The translations under genes were made by a program, and so were the position numbers. DNA of 64,000 bases, taken from contig NZ_CP126980.1 of the NCBI RefSeq assembly GCF_030252345.1, positions 1,379,501 to 1,443,500 on the forward strand, given 5' to 3'. Below, piece by piece: positions 54,076 through 63,769 of the stretch. Source of the DNA: Actinoplanes oblitus. GTDB lineage: Bacteria > Actinomycetota > Actinomycetes > Mycobacteriales > Micromonosporaceae. The notes under the pieces were generated by a model. It saw nothing but the letters and a program-made list of their open reading frames with translations. It searched no databases and had not been told where the DNA came from. Each line of letters begins with the position of its first letter. Position 1 is the first letter of the stretch.

Positions 54076-54117
54076 GGCCTCCCGGGCCAGGTCCGGTGCC
54101 CGCCGGTGGTCGCGATC

Positions 54118-54792
54118 TCAGCCGGTCAGTGCCTTGATCGCGGCTTCCAGGTCGGTCAGGTCGGGGAGGACCACGTGGGCGCCGGCGGCGGTCAGCTCGG
54201 CGGCCGGGGTGGCGCCGGTGGCCACGGCGATCGCCACCGCGTCGTTGGCCAGCGCGGCTGTCACGTCGTTCACGGTGTCGCCGATCACCACCGGGCGGAA
54301 CGGTTCGGCGTACTTCGCCTCGGCCCGCTCCCGGCAGCGGCGGACCAGGGTGGCGCGCACGCTGTCGTCGGTGCCGTAACCGCCCACCTCGGCGTCGAAC
54401 GAGCCGGACAGGCCGAACGCCGCCACCTTCGCCGCGGCCACCTCCGGGACGTTGCCGGTGACCAGGGTCTGCACCACGTCCGGGCGGTCACCGAGGTGCT
54501 CGAGCACCGCACGGACGCCGGGCATCAGCTCACCCTGCTCGGCGAACTCGTGCCGGACGGTGTCGACGATCGCCACGTAACGCTCGAAGAACCGCTCCGG
54601 CGTGCAGTCGGTCACCCCGTGCGCGGCGAAGACCCCGTGACAGATGTCCAGGTCGGTACGCCCGCCGAAGATCGGGGTGTCCCGCCACGCGACCCCGGTC
54701 ACCTCGGTGAACGCCTGCCGCCACGCCTGGGCCGCGACCCCGCCGCCGCGCAGCAGCGTGTAGTCGATGTCCCACATCACCAGGCGTCTCAT
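54118..54792 (-). CDS. HAD-family hydrolase
   Basis: The 224 residues start with the HAD motif I as [14 protein letters not shown] (nucleophile and acid Asp), motif II in LVTGN, a Lys in the middle (AEAKYAEP) and motif IV as [12 protein letters not shown]. The cap is of the small helical type, similar to phosphoglycolate or haloacid phosphatases. The substrate is unknown. ATG overlaps the stop of the upstream thiamine-binding gene by four bases, so the pair is one operon. Confidence 0.88.
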   Translation of the reverse strand: MRRLVMWDIDYTLLRGGGVAAQAWRQAFTEVTGVAWRDTPIFGGRTDLDICHGVFAAHGVTDCTPERFFERYVAIVDTVRHEFAEQGELMPGVRAVLEHLGDRPDVVQTLVTGNVPEVAAAKVAAFGLSGSFDAEVGGYGTDDSVRATLVRRCRERAEAKYAEPFRPVVIGDTVNDVTAALANDAVAIAVATGATPAAELTAAGAHVVLPDLTDLEAAIKALTG

Positions 54793-55085
54793 GACTCGCC
54801 CAGCACCCGCTCGATGTGCTCCACCTTGGCGGTCAGCGCGCCGGTCACTCCGGGCCGGACGTCCGCCTTCAGCGACAGGCTGACCCGCGGTGCGACGGCG
54901 GCGACGGCGTCCACGGCCTGCTTGACCACCGCCATCACCTCGTCCCACTCGCCCTCGACGGTGGTGAACATGGCATCGGTCCGGTTCGGCAGCCCGGAGG
55001 CCCGGACCACCCGGACGGCCTCGGCGACGGCGTCCCCGACGGAATCCCCGGCCCCGATCGGCGTGACTGAGAAGGCAACCAGCAT
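54789..55085 (-). CDS. MTH1187-type thiamine-binding (DUF77) protein
   Basis: The 98 residues match the small ferredoxin-like DUF77 family: [39 protein letters not shown] and [13 protein letters not shown]. The family binds thiamine or related cations as a tetramer. The ATG is set by the family start. Its gene partner is a HAD hydrolase; no thiamine riboswitch is seen before it, in contrast to the ECF operon later in the window. Confidence 0.88.
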   Translation of the reverse strand: MLVAFSVTPIGAGDSVGDAVAEAVRVVRASGLPNRTDAMFTTVEGEWDEVMAVVKQAVDAVAAVAPRVSLSLKADVRPGVTGALTAKVEHIERVLGES

Positions 55086-55236
55086 GCCCCCATCTTCCCA
55101 GCGCCGATGATCGATCATGGCGGGCCGGTGCGGGTTTCCTGCTCGGCGGTACTTACAAACTAGCAGTGACGGGGGCAAATCGGTATCGGGTGGCCGGACG
55201 AGGGCGATCGGCGCGCGGGTCGCCTACCGTCGCCGG

Positions 55237-56175
55237 GTGACTTCGGAACTGATGGATGCGGCAGCGGCGGGGACGTGGCGGCTCGGCGACCGGGTGGTCA
55301 ATCGGATGGGGTTCGGGACGATGCGGCTCACCGCCAACCCGGACACCTCGGTGGCGATCCGGGTGCTGCGCCGGGCCGTGGAGCTGGGTGTCGACCACTT
55401 CGATACGGCGGCGTTCTACTGCTCGCCCGGCGGGATCATCGACGTCGGGCCGGGGCCGGTGCGGTACGCGACCGAGTTGATCCGGGCGGCGCTCGGGTCG
55501 TACCGCCACCGGGTTCTCCTCGCGACCAAGGTGGGACCGATGCTGCTGCCGGACGGCCGCTGGAGCGCCGCGGATTCGCCGGAGCTGTTGCGCGGGCAGG
55601 TGGTGGAGAACCTGCGGCGGCTCGGGGTGGAGGCGCTGGACCTGGTCAACCTGCGGATCACCCGGAACGTCGCGGTGCCGTTGGCGGAGCGGTTCGGCGC
55701 GCTCGCCGAGATGCGGTCCGAGGGGCTGATCAGGCATCTGGGCCTGTCCAACGCCGCCCTGGGCGATCTGAACGAGGCGGAGCGGATCGCGCCCGTTGCC
55801 GGTGTGCAGAACGCGTACTCGCTGGGGGTGCGCGGGGACGAGGAGCTGTTGCGGGTGTGCGGGGAGCGGGGCATCGCCTTCGTGCCGTTCTTCGCGATCG
55901 CGGGAGCGCGGCGGGAGGCGGGCGTGGCACTGCCCTCGGACCCGGACCTGCGGCGGGAGGCGGAGGTGCTGCGGGTAGCGGCTCGGCATGGTGTCAGCGA
56001 GCACCAGGTGCGGCTGGCGTGGACGTTGCACCAGGGGCCACACGTGCTGGCCATCCCGGGCACCGGGGACGTCGCGCACCTGGAGCAGAACGTCGCGGCC
56101 GCCGCCCTGCGGCTGTCCGAAACCGATCTGGCCGACCTCGGGCGGCCGTTGACGCCGGACGACGCATCAGAGTGA
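55237..56175 (+). CDS. Aldo/keto reductase
   Basis: The 312 residues form a TIM barrel of the AKR type: MGFGTMRLT, catalytic Asp/Tyr in HFDTAAFYCSP, Lys in LLATKVGP, LGLSNA and the NADPH-binding IPGTGDVAHLEQNVAA. The catalytic His position reads LVNLRIT, so Arg or Ile replaces it, which suggests altered substrate or activity. GTG 55237 follows a CGGG stretch. It overlaps the convergent membrane-protein gene by nine bases. Confidence 0.88.
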   Translation: MTSELMDAAAAGTWRLGDRVVNRMGFGTMRLTANPDTSVAIRVLRRAVELGVDHFDTAAFYCSPGGIIDVGPGPVRYATELIRAALGSYRHRVLLATKVGPMLLPDGRWSAADSPELLRGQVVENLRRLGVEALDLVNLRITRNVAVPLAERFGALAEMRSEGLIRHLGLSNAALGDLNEAERIAPVAGVQNAYSLGVRGDEELLRVCGERGIAFVPFFAIAGARREAGVALPSDPDLRREAEVLRVAARHGVSEHQVRLAWTLHQGPHVLAIPGTGDVAHLEQNVAAAALRLSETDLADLGRPLTPDDASE

Positions 56176-57246
56176 TCGCACCGGCGCGGTCGGCCGGGAC
56201 AGTGATCGTGACCGGAGCCGGACGCCGGCAAGCAGAAATCCCGCCGAGCAGAGCAGCGCGCCGGGCATGTAGTGATCTGTTGTCGCCGCCAGCATCGTCA
56301 GATACCCCATTACCGCGGTCGATACCTGCCGCCACGCCGGGAAGTCCTCTGGCAGGAGCGCGATCAGTAGCACTGTCCCCACCGATACCGGCAACCAGTA
56401 GTAGTCGACCTGCTGGGGATCAGTGGCCACGCGCAACAAGGCCGCCGTCAGTGGTGCCGCCGCCATCGCTACCGGCCGGCCCCGCAGAAGGTACGCCACC
56501 AAGGCGCAGCCGCCCGCCACCACCACCGCCTGCCCCAGGCGTGCCCACCAGGTCATCTCGTGCAGACCGAGCTGATACGGCACCGTCCCGGGCACCACCG
56601 GCCAGACGTGCCCGAACATTCCGAACCGCCCGCTCAGGACGAACGGCAGATAGCCCAGCACGGCGATCCCGGTGGCCGCGACCATGGTGCGCGCGGCTCT
56701 GACCGGCCCGGTGGCGGCGAGCAGGCACGGATACCCCAGCACCGCGAGTGGTGTGATCAGCGCGGAGACGCCCAGGGCGGCGCCGGAGGCCCACCATCGG
56801 CCTCTCTCCTCCGACGCGACCGCGGCCGCCCACAGGACGGGGATCAGAACCTCGGGGGGATGCCCACTCCACGGCACCGGTCCCAGCAGCCACAGCAGAG
56901 TCACGACAGCGACGAGGCCCTCGCGTATCGGTTTCCCGCCGCAGGCGGCCATCGCGCCGAGGGTCAGCGCCACATCCACCAGTACGCGGGGAAGCGCGGG
57001 CGGCATGCCGTCGTGGCCGCCGATGAGCACGACGGTGCTGAGTACGAGCTGCAGCGGCCCCGCCTGGGTGAACGTTCCCGCGTAGGCCTCATCGAACCGG
57101 CCGGCCAGCACCGTCCGGCCGAGGTCGGAGAACTGTACGAGATCCAGCGGCGTAAGCCGGTTGACCAGACCGGCCAGCGCGGCCAGTAGGCCGGCCAGCC
57201 AGCGGCGATGGCGCAGCAGGAAGACTCCGACGCCGGTCACGGTCAC
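56167..57246 (-). CDS. Polytopic membrane protein, GT-C-like
   Basis: The protein of about 359 residues has about nine membrane helices. An early extracellular loop reads LTPLDLVQFSDLGRTVLAGR, and the Asp there could be the catalytic residue of a GT-C type mannosyltransferase. I cannot confirm a family. GTG 57246 and 57240 share the GGGAGG site; the second has better spacing. It is convergent with the aldo/keto reductase gene. Confidence 0.6.
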   Translation of the reverse strand: MTVTGVGVFLLRHRRWLAGLLAALAGLVNRLTPLDLVQFSDLGRTVLAGRFDEAYAGTFTQAGPLQLVLSTVVLIGGHDGMPPALPRVLVDVALTLGAMAACGGKPIREGLVAVVTLLWLLGPVPWSGHPPEVLIPVLWAAAVASEERGRWWASGAALGVSALITPLAVLGYPCLLAATGPVRAARTMVAATGIAVLGYLPFVLSGRFGMFGHVWPVVPGTVPYQLGLHEMTWWARLGQAVVVAGGCALVAYLLRGRPVAMAAAPLTAALLRVATDPQQVDYYWLPVSVGTVLLIALLPEDFPAWRQVSTAVMGYLTMLAATTDHYMPGALLCSAGFLLAGVRLRSRSLSRPTAPVRSL

Positions 57247-57340
57247 GGCCTCCCGTGGCGAGGACTTCTCACCTCGATACGTTCGGCGAGGTACGCCGGC
57301 CGGCTGAGTGGCAACCGCTGAGCGGCACCGCGTACGCCGT

Positions 57341-57414
57341 CGTCGCACTACTCGCGACGCGGCTCCGTCTCGTCGCCGCGTCGCACTACTCGCGACGCGG
57401 CTCCACCTCGTCGC
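57341..57414. repeat. Two copies of a 36-bp direct repeat
   Basis: CGTCGCACTACTCGCGACGC followed by GGCTCC and CTCGTCGCC occurs at 57341-57376 and again at 57379-57414, with only a two-base difference inside. It occupies part of the 299-bp gap upstream of the membrane-protein gene and before the MTHFR-like gene. Nothing else is supported in that gap. Confidence 0.7.
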
Positions 57415-57545
57415 CCACCCGGTGGCTGGCGAAGCCCGTTCCTCGACTGGCCGTCCGGGGCGGAGGGCGTACCGGAAAGGCTCGCCTGGCGGGACGGCGG
57501 GAGTGTTGTGCCGGTCACCGGCAGGCGGGTTCCTAGGGTGGGGCC

Positions 57546-58463
57546 ATGACTCGTGCGCGACTGCCGCAACTGCTCGCCGAAACCCGTAGCGGGGTGCTGC
57601 TGTTCAGCGTCACACCGCCGAAGCGGAGCACCGCCGAGGAGCGGATCAAGGAGATCGCCGAGGTCACCCTGGAGCGGATCGGCGGGCTCGACCTCGACGG
57701 GCTGATCCTGTACGACATCGACGACGAGTCGGACCGGAACCCGGAGGAGCGGCCCTTCCCGTTCCTCGCCACCCTGGACCCGGCGCGGTACTACGAGACG
57801 CACCTCGGCGGCTGGACCCGGCCCGTGATCATCTATCGCTGCGTCGGGAAGTATGCCGAGGACGAGCTGCGTGACTGGATGCGCGAGGCGGACCCGGAGC
57901 GGGTGCTGAGCGTCTTCGTCGGCGCGTCGTCCGGCGGCAAGGCGGTCCACACCGGCCTGCGCCGGGCCCAGGAGCTGCGTGCCGAGGTGCGCCCGGAGCT
58001 GCCGCTGGGCGCCGTGGTGATCGGCGAGCGACGCGAGGAGCACCTGCGCATGCTGACCAAGCAGGAGCGGGGCGCGAGCTTCTTCATCTCCCAGGTGGTC
58101 TACCACGTCAACGAGACCAAGAACCTGATCTCCGACTACTACTACGAGTGCCGCGCGCGCCGGGTCCAGCCCCGCACGATGATCTTCACGCTGTCGCTGT
58201 GCGGCTCCCTCAAGACGCTGGAGTTCCTGCGCTGGCTCGGCGTCGACGTGCCCCGCTGGCTGGAGAACTCGCTGCGGCACGCCGCCGACCCGCTCACCGA
58301 GTCGTACAAGCACTGCCTGGACATCGCCCGCGACCTGCGCGATTTCTGCGAGCACCTGAGCGTGCCCTACGGCTTCAACGTGGAGAGCGTGTCGATCCGC
58401 AAGGCCGAGATCGAGGCCACCACCCGCCTGGCCGCCGACGTGGCAGCGCTGCTCGGCCGATAG
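57546..58463 (+). CDS. Methylenetetrahydrofolate reductase-like protein
   Basis: The 305 residues resemble the MTHFR TIM barrel: LLFSVTPPKRSTAEERI at the first strand (replacing the usual FEFFPPK), LILYDIDDES, VFVGASSGG, and FFISQVVYHVNE later. The C-terminal part has LRHAADPLTESYKHCLDIAR. FAD-binding residues of true MetF are only partly recognisable, so I call it a MTHFR-fold paralogue, probably acting on a folate. It starts 6 bases after a GGGTGGGG stretch. Confidence 0.75.
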   Translation: MTRARLPQLLAETRSGVLLFSVTPPKRSTAEERIKEIAEVTLERIGGLDLDGLILYDIDDESDRNPEERPFPFLATLDPARYYETHLGGWTRPVIIYRCVGKYAEDELRDWMREADPERVLSVFVGASSGGKAVHTGLRRAQELRAEVRPELPLGAVVIGERREEHLRMLTKQERGASFFISQVVYHVNETKNLISDYYYECRARRVQPRTMIFTLSLCGSLKTLEFLRWLGVDVPRWLENSLRHAADPLTESYKHCLDIARDLRDFCEHLSVPYGFNVESVSIRKAEIEATTRLAADVAALLGR

Positions 58464-58552
58464 CGGAGCGGGCCGCTCCGGTGCGGCTCAGCGATCCGGT
58501 GTAGCCACAGCCGCGATCCCCCGCGGTGCACCCGTTGGCGTCTCGGGAACGG

Positions 58553-58975
58553 TCAGTTGACCGAACCTGGCTCCGCTACCCACGCGATGGGCTGGCCGGT
58601 CACCTCGGCGACCTGCTTGAAGTCGGCGTCGTAGTGCAACAGCGCCAACCGGTGCTCCTCGGCGGTGGCCGCCACCAGCAGATCGATCGGACCCGCGGAC
58701 CGGTGCTTGCCCCGGTCGGTCAGTGTCTCCTGAACGCCGGCTGCGCGCGTGTACACCCGGTCGGGTATGAGGACCCAGTGGTAAAGGCTGTCCAGCACGG
58801 ACCGGAGCTCCTGGCGGTGAACCGTCGAGCGAGCGCTGAACATGATCTCCAACTCGGTCAGTGGGCACACCGCGACGATGCCGGCTATCAGGCGCTGTTC
58901 CCAGCGGGCGAACACCGTCTCGCTGCTCAGGAGCCGCATGAATGCGCTGGTGTCGACCAGATACCGCGTTGTCAT
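58553..58975 (-). CDS. vapC: VapC-family PIN-domain toxin
   Basis: VapC toxins are magnesium-dependent RNases that cut tRNA or rRNA. The 140 residues show acidic PIN residues: Asp in YLVDTSAFMRL, Glu in LTELEIMFSA, Asp in GPIDLLVAATA and Asp in LLHYDADF. ATG overlaps the antitoxin stop (ATGA), the classic coupling that keeps the antitoxin in excess. Confidence 0.92.
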   Translation of the reverse strand: MTTRYLVDTSAFMRLLSSETVFARWEQRLIAGIVAVCPLTELEIMFSARSTVHRQELRSVLDSLYHWVLIPDRVYTRAAGVQETLTDRGKHRSAGPIDLLVAATAEEHRLALLHYDADFKQVAEVTGQPIAWVAEPGSVN

Positions 58976-59193
58976 CGCCGGTAGTTGCGCTTGTCGAGCA
59001 GCATGTCGAAGTCGCCTCTGGCCGCCATTTCCTTGAGGCGGAAATACGCTGCGAGCCGTCGGCGGACCGCAGCGATCTCATGCAGAGCCAGGTTGACGGT
59101 CTCCTCCGGGGTCGTGGTCCCCAACAAGGCCATCGCCTCGGCCAACGCCTCATCCTCGAGCCTGATCCGAGTTTCCGTCATCGCGGTTTCCAT
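58972..59193 (-). CDS. vapB: VapB-family antitoxin
   Basis: The 73 residues carry a ribbon-helix-helix start (ETRIRLEDEALAEAMALLGT) with a TPEETVNLALHEIAAVRRR helix and a C-terminal YFRLKEMAARGDFDMLL tail that would wrap around VapC. That tail motif is typical of VapB proteins in this group. ATG 59193 is used; ATG 59181 is an alternative with GGAAACC upstream. It precedes vapC in a coupled pair. Confidence 0.9.
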   Translation of the reverse strand: METAMTETRIRLEDEALAEAMALLGTTTPEETVNLALHEIAAVRRRLAAYFRLKEMAARGDFDMLLDKRNYRR

Positions 59194-59386
59194 GGTGTGC
59201 GGAGCTCCTCTCCGGAGTGCGCCCCTGGGCTCAGGGAGGTGACGCACGCCTAGGGTAAGTCCGCGAAGTGATCGACTCAATCGAGGCTGTGGATAACCGT
59301 CTGGGGTGCGGGGACTGTGGAAAACCTCAGGTGAAACGGGTCCGGTCCGGGCTGTGGCGACAGCTCCGGACCGGAAGGAGCCGTTG

Positions 59387-59917
59387 TCAGTGGGTGGCGC
59401 AGCAGGGCGTCGGATCGCGGCGCTCGAACGGGATCAGCCGCCCGCCCGCGGCCGGCGTGGTGACCAGGACCAGCTCGCCGGAGCGGAACTGGGGCCGCAC
59501 GAAGTCCCCGGTCTCCACGACCGTCCCCGGATCGGCCTGGCCGTCGCCGAGCACCTCCACCCGGGCGATCGAGCTGCGCTGCAGGATCTCGCTCACCGTG
59601 AGCGCGCCGGTCAGCCGCGCGCTGCCGGGAAAGAGCACGGCCCGCCCGGCCGTCCCGGCGGCCGCCGCCTCCGCCGCCACCCGCAACTCCGGGTCCGTGT
59701 CGACCGCTGCCGCGGTGAGCAGGCTGATCGCCACGTGCGGGAACGGCGCGGCGACCAGGTGGGTGCAGGCCAGCACCGGCGCCGGAACCAGCTCCCGGAT
59801 CCAGTGATCGGCCTCGGCCAGCGTCAGGTGCCCCCGGGTGACCCCGACGATGCGGGCGGTGCCGCCACCCGGCACCACGGCGGCGCCCGCCACGGCGGCG
59901 CTCACAGCGTGCGTCAT
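59387..59917 (-). CDS. Conserved actinobacterial protein of unknown function
   Basis: The 176 residues have a Ala/Val-rich start, a segment WIRELVPAPVLACTHLVAA, FPHVAISLLTAAAVD and a mixed alpha/beta core with FLRPQF-like VETGDFVRPQF near 145. The pattern of aromatic and Pro residues recurs in related genomes but no catalytic motif is known. ATG 59917 overlaps the stop of the decayed PHP-type gene (ATGA), which points to an old operon. Confidence 0.55.
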   Translation of the reverse strand: MTHAVSAAVAGAAVVPGGGTARIVGVTRGHLTLAEADHWIRELVPAPVLACTHLVAAPFPHVAISLLTAAAVDTDPELRVAAEAAAAGTAGRAVLFPGSARLTGALTVSEILQRSSIARVEVLGDGQADPGTVVETGDFVRPQFRSGELVLVTTPAAGGRLIPFERRDPTPCCATH

Positions 59918-60758
59918 CGGGGCAGGACCCAGATGGGGTTGGTGTAGAACCACAGGTCCCCCCACGGATCGGCGTCACCCGCCACGTCCAGCTTCGGCCC
60001 GTACGGGTCGACCCCCGCCCCCATCAGCCCGGGCTGCGTACGGTTCCCGTCCGTGCCGCGCACCCGCACATAGAACGGCTTGTCCAGCCGCCCCAGGTCC
60101 AGGCTCAGCGCCACCGACCCGGTCCGCTTGCCGATCTCGAATGACGTGACCACCCGGGTGTCCGGGGCGGTGAAGGCGTCCCGGTTCGCCACCGGCCCGG
60201 TCACCGTGCCGACGATCACGTCGACGCGGGCGAGGCGGGGGACGAAGGTCGCCCAGTTCGGTACGTCCTGCAGGTCGATGTCGAGGGTCAGCTCGGTCGA
60301 GGTGCCCCGCTTGACCCGTAGCACCCCGCCGAGCGGCGTGCCGGTGTGCCGCCGCCGGTCGCCGGTCACCCGGACCCGGGCGTCCACCCCCTTGATCAGG
60401 CGGCCGTGGTCGACCCACACCCGGCCGGCGCGCAGGCCGTCCATGACCGCCCGGTAGGAGAACGAGGTGGCGCCCACGTTGGTCCGGCCGTAGTAGCCGG
60501 GCCAGAAGTCACCGGCCGTGGTCAGCGTCTTGCCGGTGTAGACCGGGTCCTGGTAGCGGCCGTTGGCCTCGAAGTCGCTGCCCGGCCCCTGGTCGGACTG
60601 GTCCAGGTAGACCACGTGCGAGTCCGAGTTCACCGTGATCCACGGCGGGAGTTGTCGGTGGGGGAGAGCTCACTGTCCGGGATGCTCGGATCGAGCGCTT
60701 CGGGAAGGTTGTTCCCGCTTGTCGTCGCCTCAACGAAATGATCGTGGCCGTGACCCAT
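59914..60758 (-). pseudogene. PHP-type protein remnant with internal deletion and frameshift
   Basis: From ATG 60758 the frame encodes 40 residues that look like the head of an exported protein: MGHGHDHFVEATTSG, LDPSIPDSELSPTDN, then SRR as expected before a twin-Arg signal. Just past SRR the frame ends at 60630. In another frame, and starting at once, WITVNSDSHVVYLDQ and about 230 further residues continue with a C-terminal domain of a PHP/metallohydrolase-like family. The signal core and the N-terminal catalytic part are missing. This is most simply an internal deletion that shifted the frame. The remaining C-terminal frame (59914-60633) has no start with a ribosome site. Confidence 0.65.
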
Positions 60759-60883
60759 GAGGTGCAATCTCGCGACCGCAGGCCAACGTCCCCCCTCGCA
60801 CCGATGGCGTCCCGGCGAACAGGTGTCAACCGATGATCGGCCGGACCGGACCGGGCCGGCGGGCGCGGAGCCGGACCGCGGGG

Positions 60884-61675
60884 TCAGCCGATGATCGGCC
60901 GGAACAGGCCGAAAGCGATCGTCGCGGTCAGGATCAGCGCGGACAGCAGCAGCGACATCACGACGAGCGCGGCGTCGGCCCGGGTGAACCGCTGCACCCG
61001 GGCGAAGGTCCGCGGCACCGCCGAGTCGAACCCGCGCGCGTCCATCGCCACCGCCAGCCGCACGCCCCGCCGCAGCGCCCCGACCAGCAGCGCGAACCCG
61101 GTCGACGCGAACACCATCGGATGCCGCCCGGTGTCGATCCCGCGCGCCCGCCGGGCCAGGGTCAGCATCCGCCACTCCTGCCCGAGCAGCGGCAACAGCC
61201 GGAACGCGGCGAGGGCGCCGATGGCGAACCGGGCCGGCGCCTTCGCATTTTGCACCAGCGCGTCAGCGAGGTCCGTCGGATCGGTGGTGGCGAACACCAC
61301 GATCCCGGGCAGCGCCACCGCGAAGATCCGCAGGATCAGCCCGGCCGCGCTGCTCAGCACCCCGGTGGTGACGTCCACCGGCCCCAGCGCGACGAGCAGC
61401 GCGCCGTCCCGGTCGGCGGCGAACAGCAGCATGCTGACCAGCACCCCGAACGCGGCCACCAGCAGCGGCCAGGACCGCCGGGCGAGCACCCGGGCCCGCA
61501 CCCCGAAGAACGGCAACGTGGCCAGCTCGACCAGCAGCGCGAGCCCCGGCGTGACCGGATCCAGCGTGGCCACCAGGGGCAGCGTGAAAAGCAGCGCGGC
61601 GCCGGCCTTGGCGACCGGATTGCGCCGCGCCAGCGGCGCCCCGGGATCCGCCACCGGTTCCAGCGGCAGGCTCAC
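60884..61675 (-). CDS. ecfT: ECF transporter transmembrane subunit EcfT
   Basis: The 263 residues have about five membrane helices and the coupling helices with ARRARGIDTGRHP near residue 180 and AMDARGFDS near 215, which carry the Ala-Arg-Gly motifs that contact the ATPases. GTG overlaps the ecfA stop by four bases (GTGA). It is the last gene of a TPP-controlled operon and passes ATPase motion to the S component. Confidence 0.92.
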   Translation of the reverse strand: MSLPLEPVADPGAPLARRNPVAKAGAALLFTLPLVATLDPVTPGLALLVELATLPFFGVRARVLARRSWPLLVAAFGVLVSMLLFAADRDGALLVALGPVDVTTGVLSSAAGLILRIFAVALPGIVVFATTDPTDLADALVQNAKAPARFAIGALAAFRLLPLLGQEWRMLTLARRARGIDTGRHPMVFASTGFALLVGALRRGVRLAVAMDARGFDSAVPRTFARVQRFTRADAALVVMSLLLSALILTATIAFGLFRPIIG

Positions 61676-63096
61676 TCCGGACCGCCGATGGCCAGTGTCA
61701 GATCGGCTACGGTACGCACGAAGTCCTCGTCGTGGGTGACCGCCACGATGCCGTGCCCCTCGTCGCGCAGCTCACCGAGGAGCGCGACTAGCTCCGCCCA
61801 GGTCCGCCGGTCCTGCCCGAACGTGGGCTCGTCGAGCACCAGCAGCCGCGGGGCGGTGGCCAGCGCCGTCGCCACGCTCAGCCGCCGGGCCTCGCCGCCG
61901 GAGAGCGTGTAGGGATTCGCCGCCGCCAGCCTCTCCAGCCGCAGCCGGTGCAGCAGCTCGTCGACGGTCCGCCGGATCTCGTCCGCCGGGCGGCCCAGCC
62001 GGCGCGGGCCGAGGGCCAGCTCGTCGGCGACCCGGGCGGTGACGAACTGATGCTCCGGGTTCTGGAAGACCGACCCGATCCGCTGGGTCAGCGTGGTGGC
62101 CCGCCACCGGTGCGGTGGCCGCTCGTCGCCGAACCCGGTGATCCGCCCGGAACCCGGCGCGAGCAGGCCGCCGAGCAGCAGCGCGAGGGTGGACTTGCCG
62201 GCGCCGTTGGGACCGGTCACCGCGAGTACCTGGCCGGCCCGGGCGGTCAGCGACACCTCGGGGAGCCGGCCCGGGACGGTGACGCGCTCGGCACGCAGCA
62301 GTTCGGCGGCGGACGGGCGTACCGAAGCAGCAGTCGCGGTGACCGCGGACTGCCGCGCGGCGACCGGGCGGCCCGGCACCCAGACTCCCTCGTCGGCGAG
62401 TTCGTCGCCGCAGGCGGCGAAGATCGCCTCGGGCGCGCCGTCGGCCCGCACCCCGCCACCCGGCTCCACCACCACCACCCGGTCCACCAGCGGCAACGCC
62501 TCGGCCACCCGATGCTCCACGATGATCAGCGTGGTGTCCGGGCCGGCCGCGCGGCGGACCGCGTCCCGGATCAGCGCGGCGCCGGCCGGATCGAGGTTGG
62601 CCGTCGGCTCGTCGAGCAGCAGCAGCCCGGGTCGCGGCGCGATCACCCCGGCCAGGGCCAGGCGCTGCGCCTCACCGCCGGAGAGCGCGTGGGTGGGACG
62701 ATCATTCCGGTACGGGAACCCCACGCGGGTCAGAGCGTCGGCCACCCGTGGCCAGATCTCGGCGGCGGGCAGTCCCCGGTTCTCCAGCCCGAACGCCACG
62801 TCGTCGCCGGAGCGGGCCATCACCAGCTGGGTCTGCGGATCCTGGAAGAGGATGCCGGCCCGGTCCCGGGCCTTGCGCGGCTCCAGCCCGTCGATCTCGA
62901 TGGTGCCCTCGGCCTCGCCGGAGTCCTCCGGCAGCAGCCCGGCCAGCGCGGCCAGCAGGGTGCTCTTGCCGGCCCCGGAGGGACCCAGCAGGAGCACCCG
63001 CTCGCCGCGCCGCACGTGCAGGTCCAGCCCGCGCACCGCCCAGGCGCGACGGCCCGCGTGCCGCCACCCGAACCCGCGCAGCAGAACCTCACTCAC
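61672..63096 (-). CDS. ecfA: ECF transporter fused double ATPase EcfA
   Basis: The 474 residues contain two ABC domains in one chain. The first has GPSGAGKSTLL, LSGGEAQRLALAG and LLLDEPTANLD. The second (from about 265) has GPNGAGKSTLALL, LSGGEARRLSVATAL and LVLDEPTFGQD. A Val/Ala/Arg-rich linker joins them. Fused EcfA proteins energise vitamin uptake together with EcfT and an S component. It overlaps ecfT and starts 11 bases after the ykoE stop. Confidence 0.93.
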   Translation of the reverse strand: MSEVLLRGFGWRHAGRRAWAVRGLDLHVRRGERVLLLGPSGAGKSTLLAALAGLLPEDSGEAEGTIEIDGLEPRKARDRAGILFQDPQTQLVMARSGDDVAFGLENRGLPAAEIWPRVADALTRVGFPYRNDRPTHALSGGEAQRLALAGVIAPRPGLLLLDEPTANLDPAGAALIRDAVRRAAGPDTTLIIVEHRVAEALPLVDRVVVVEPGGGVRADGAPEAIFAACGDELADEGVWVPGRPVAARQSAVTATAASVRPSAAELLRAERVTVPGRLPEVSLTARAGQVLAVTGPNGAGKSTLALLLGGLLAPGSGRITGFGDERPPHRWRATTLTQRIGSVFQNPEHQFVTARVADELALGPRRLGRPADEIRRTVDELLHRLRLERLAAANPYTLSGGEARRLSVATALATAPRLLVLDEPTFGQDRRTWAELVALLGELRDEGHGIVAVTHDEDFVRTVADLTLAIGGPE

Positions 63097-63106
63097 CGGA
63101 CGGACC

Positions 63107-63697
63107 TCAGATCAGCGCCCGTTCCCGGCCGGCCGGGAACCGGTCGAGGACGCCGGTCGGGGCCAGGGCCCGGACCACCAGCCAGGCGCCGGCGCCGGCC
63201 AGGACCGCGGCGCTGGCCACGGTGATCAGCGCGTAGGGGACCCGGTAGCTCCACAGGGCGTAGTCGTAGGTCCAGACGAACCAGTCGAAGACCGCGGCGA
63301 CCACGCCGGCCAGCGCGCCGGAGAGGACGCTCACCGGCAGGTTGAACACCCGGTAGCGGAACAGGGCGAACGCCAGCTCGGCGCCGAGGCCCTGGGCGGC
63401 GCCCTGGAAGATCACCGTGGCACCCCACTTGTTGCCGAGCAGCGCCGAGATGATCGCGGCGACGGTCTCGGTGAAGAACGCCGCGCCCGGCTTCCGGATG
63501 ATCAGCCCGCTCAGCACGGCGGGCAGGAACCACATGCCGTAGAGGACGGACTGGGCCGGCGGGAAGAACAGGAACGCGTTCTCGGTGGCGGCCCAGACCA
63601 CGTCCCAGGCCCAGAAGATCACGCCGAACGCGACGGCGATGACCGAGGCGATCACGATGTCTATCGTGCGCCATCTGTTGAGGTTGTCTGACTTCAT
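63107..63697 (-). CDS. ykoE: ECF substrate-binding component, YkoE family
   Basis: The 196 residues form about six membrane helices with the YkoE pattern (RTIDIVIASVIAVAFGVIFW, PAQSVLYGMWFLPAVLSGLI, FFTETVAAIISALLGNKWG). YkoE S components take up the thiamine precursor hydroxymethylpyrimidine or related compounds. A TPP riboswitch lies about 75 bases upstream. Start ATG 63697 has GGGAGG 5 bases before it and fits the family. Confidence 0.92.
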   Translation of the reverse strand: MKSDNLNRWRTIDIVIASVIAVAFGVIFWAWDVVWAATENAFLFFPPAQSVLYGMWFLPAVLSGLIIRKPGAAFFTETVAAIISALLGNKWGATVIFQGAAQGLGAELAFALFRYRVFNLPVSVLSGALAGVVAAVFDWFVWTYDYALWSYRVPYALITVASAAVLAGAGAWLVVRALAPTGVLDRFPAGRERALI

Positions 63698-63769
63698 GTA
63701 CGCCTCCCAGCGTGTACGCACCGGGAGGAGACGCACGCCATGCGTGGAACATGGCGCGGCTGGAGAAGA

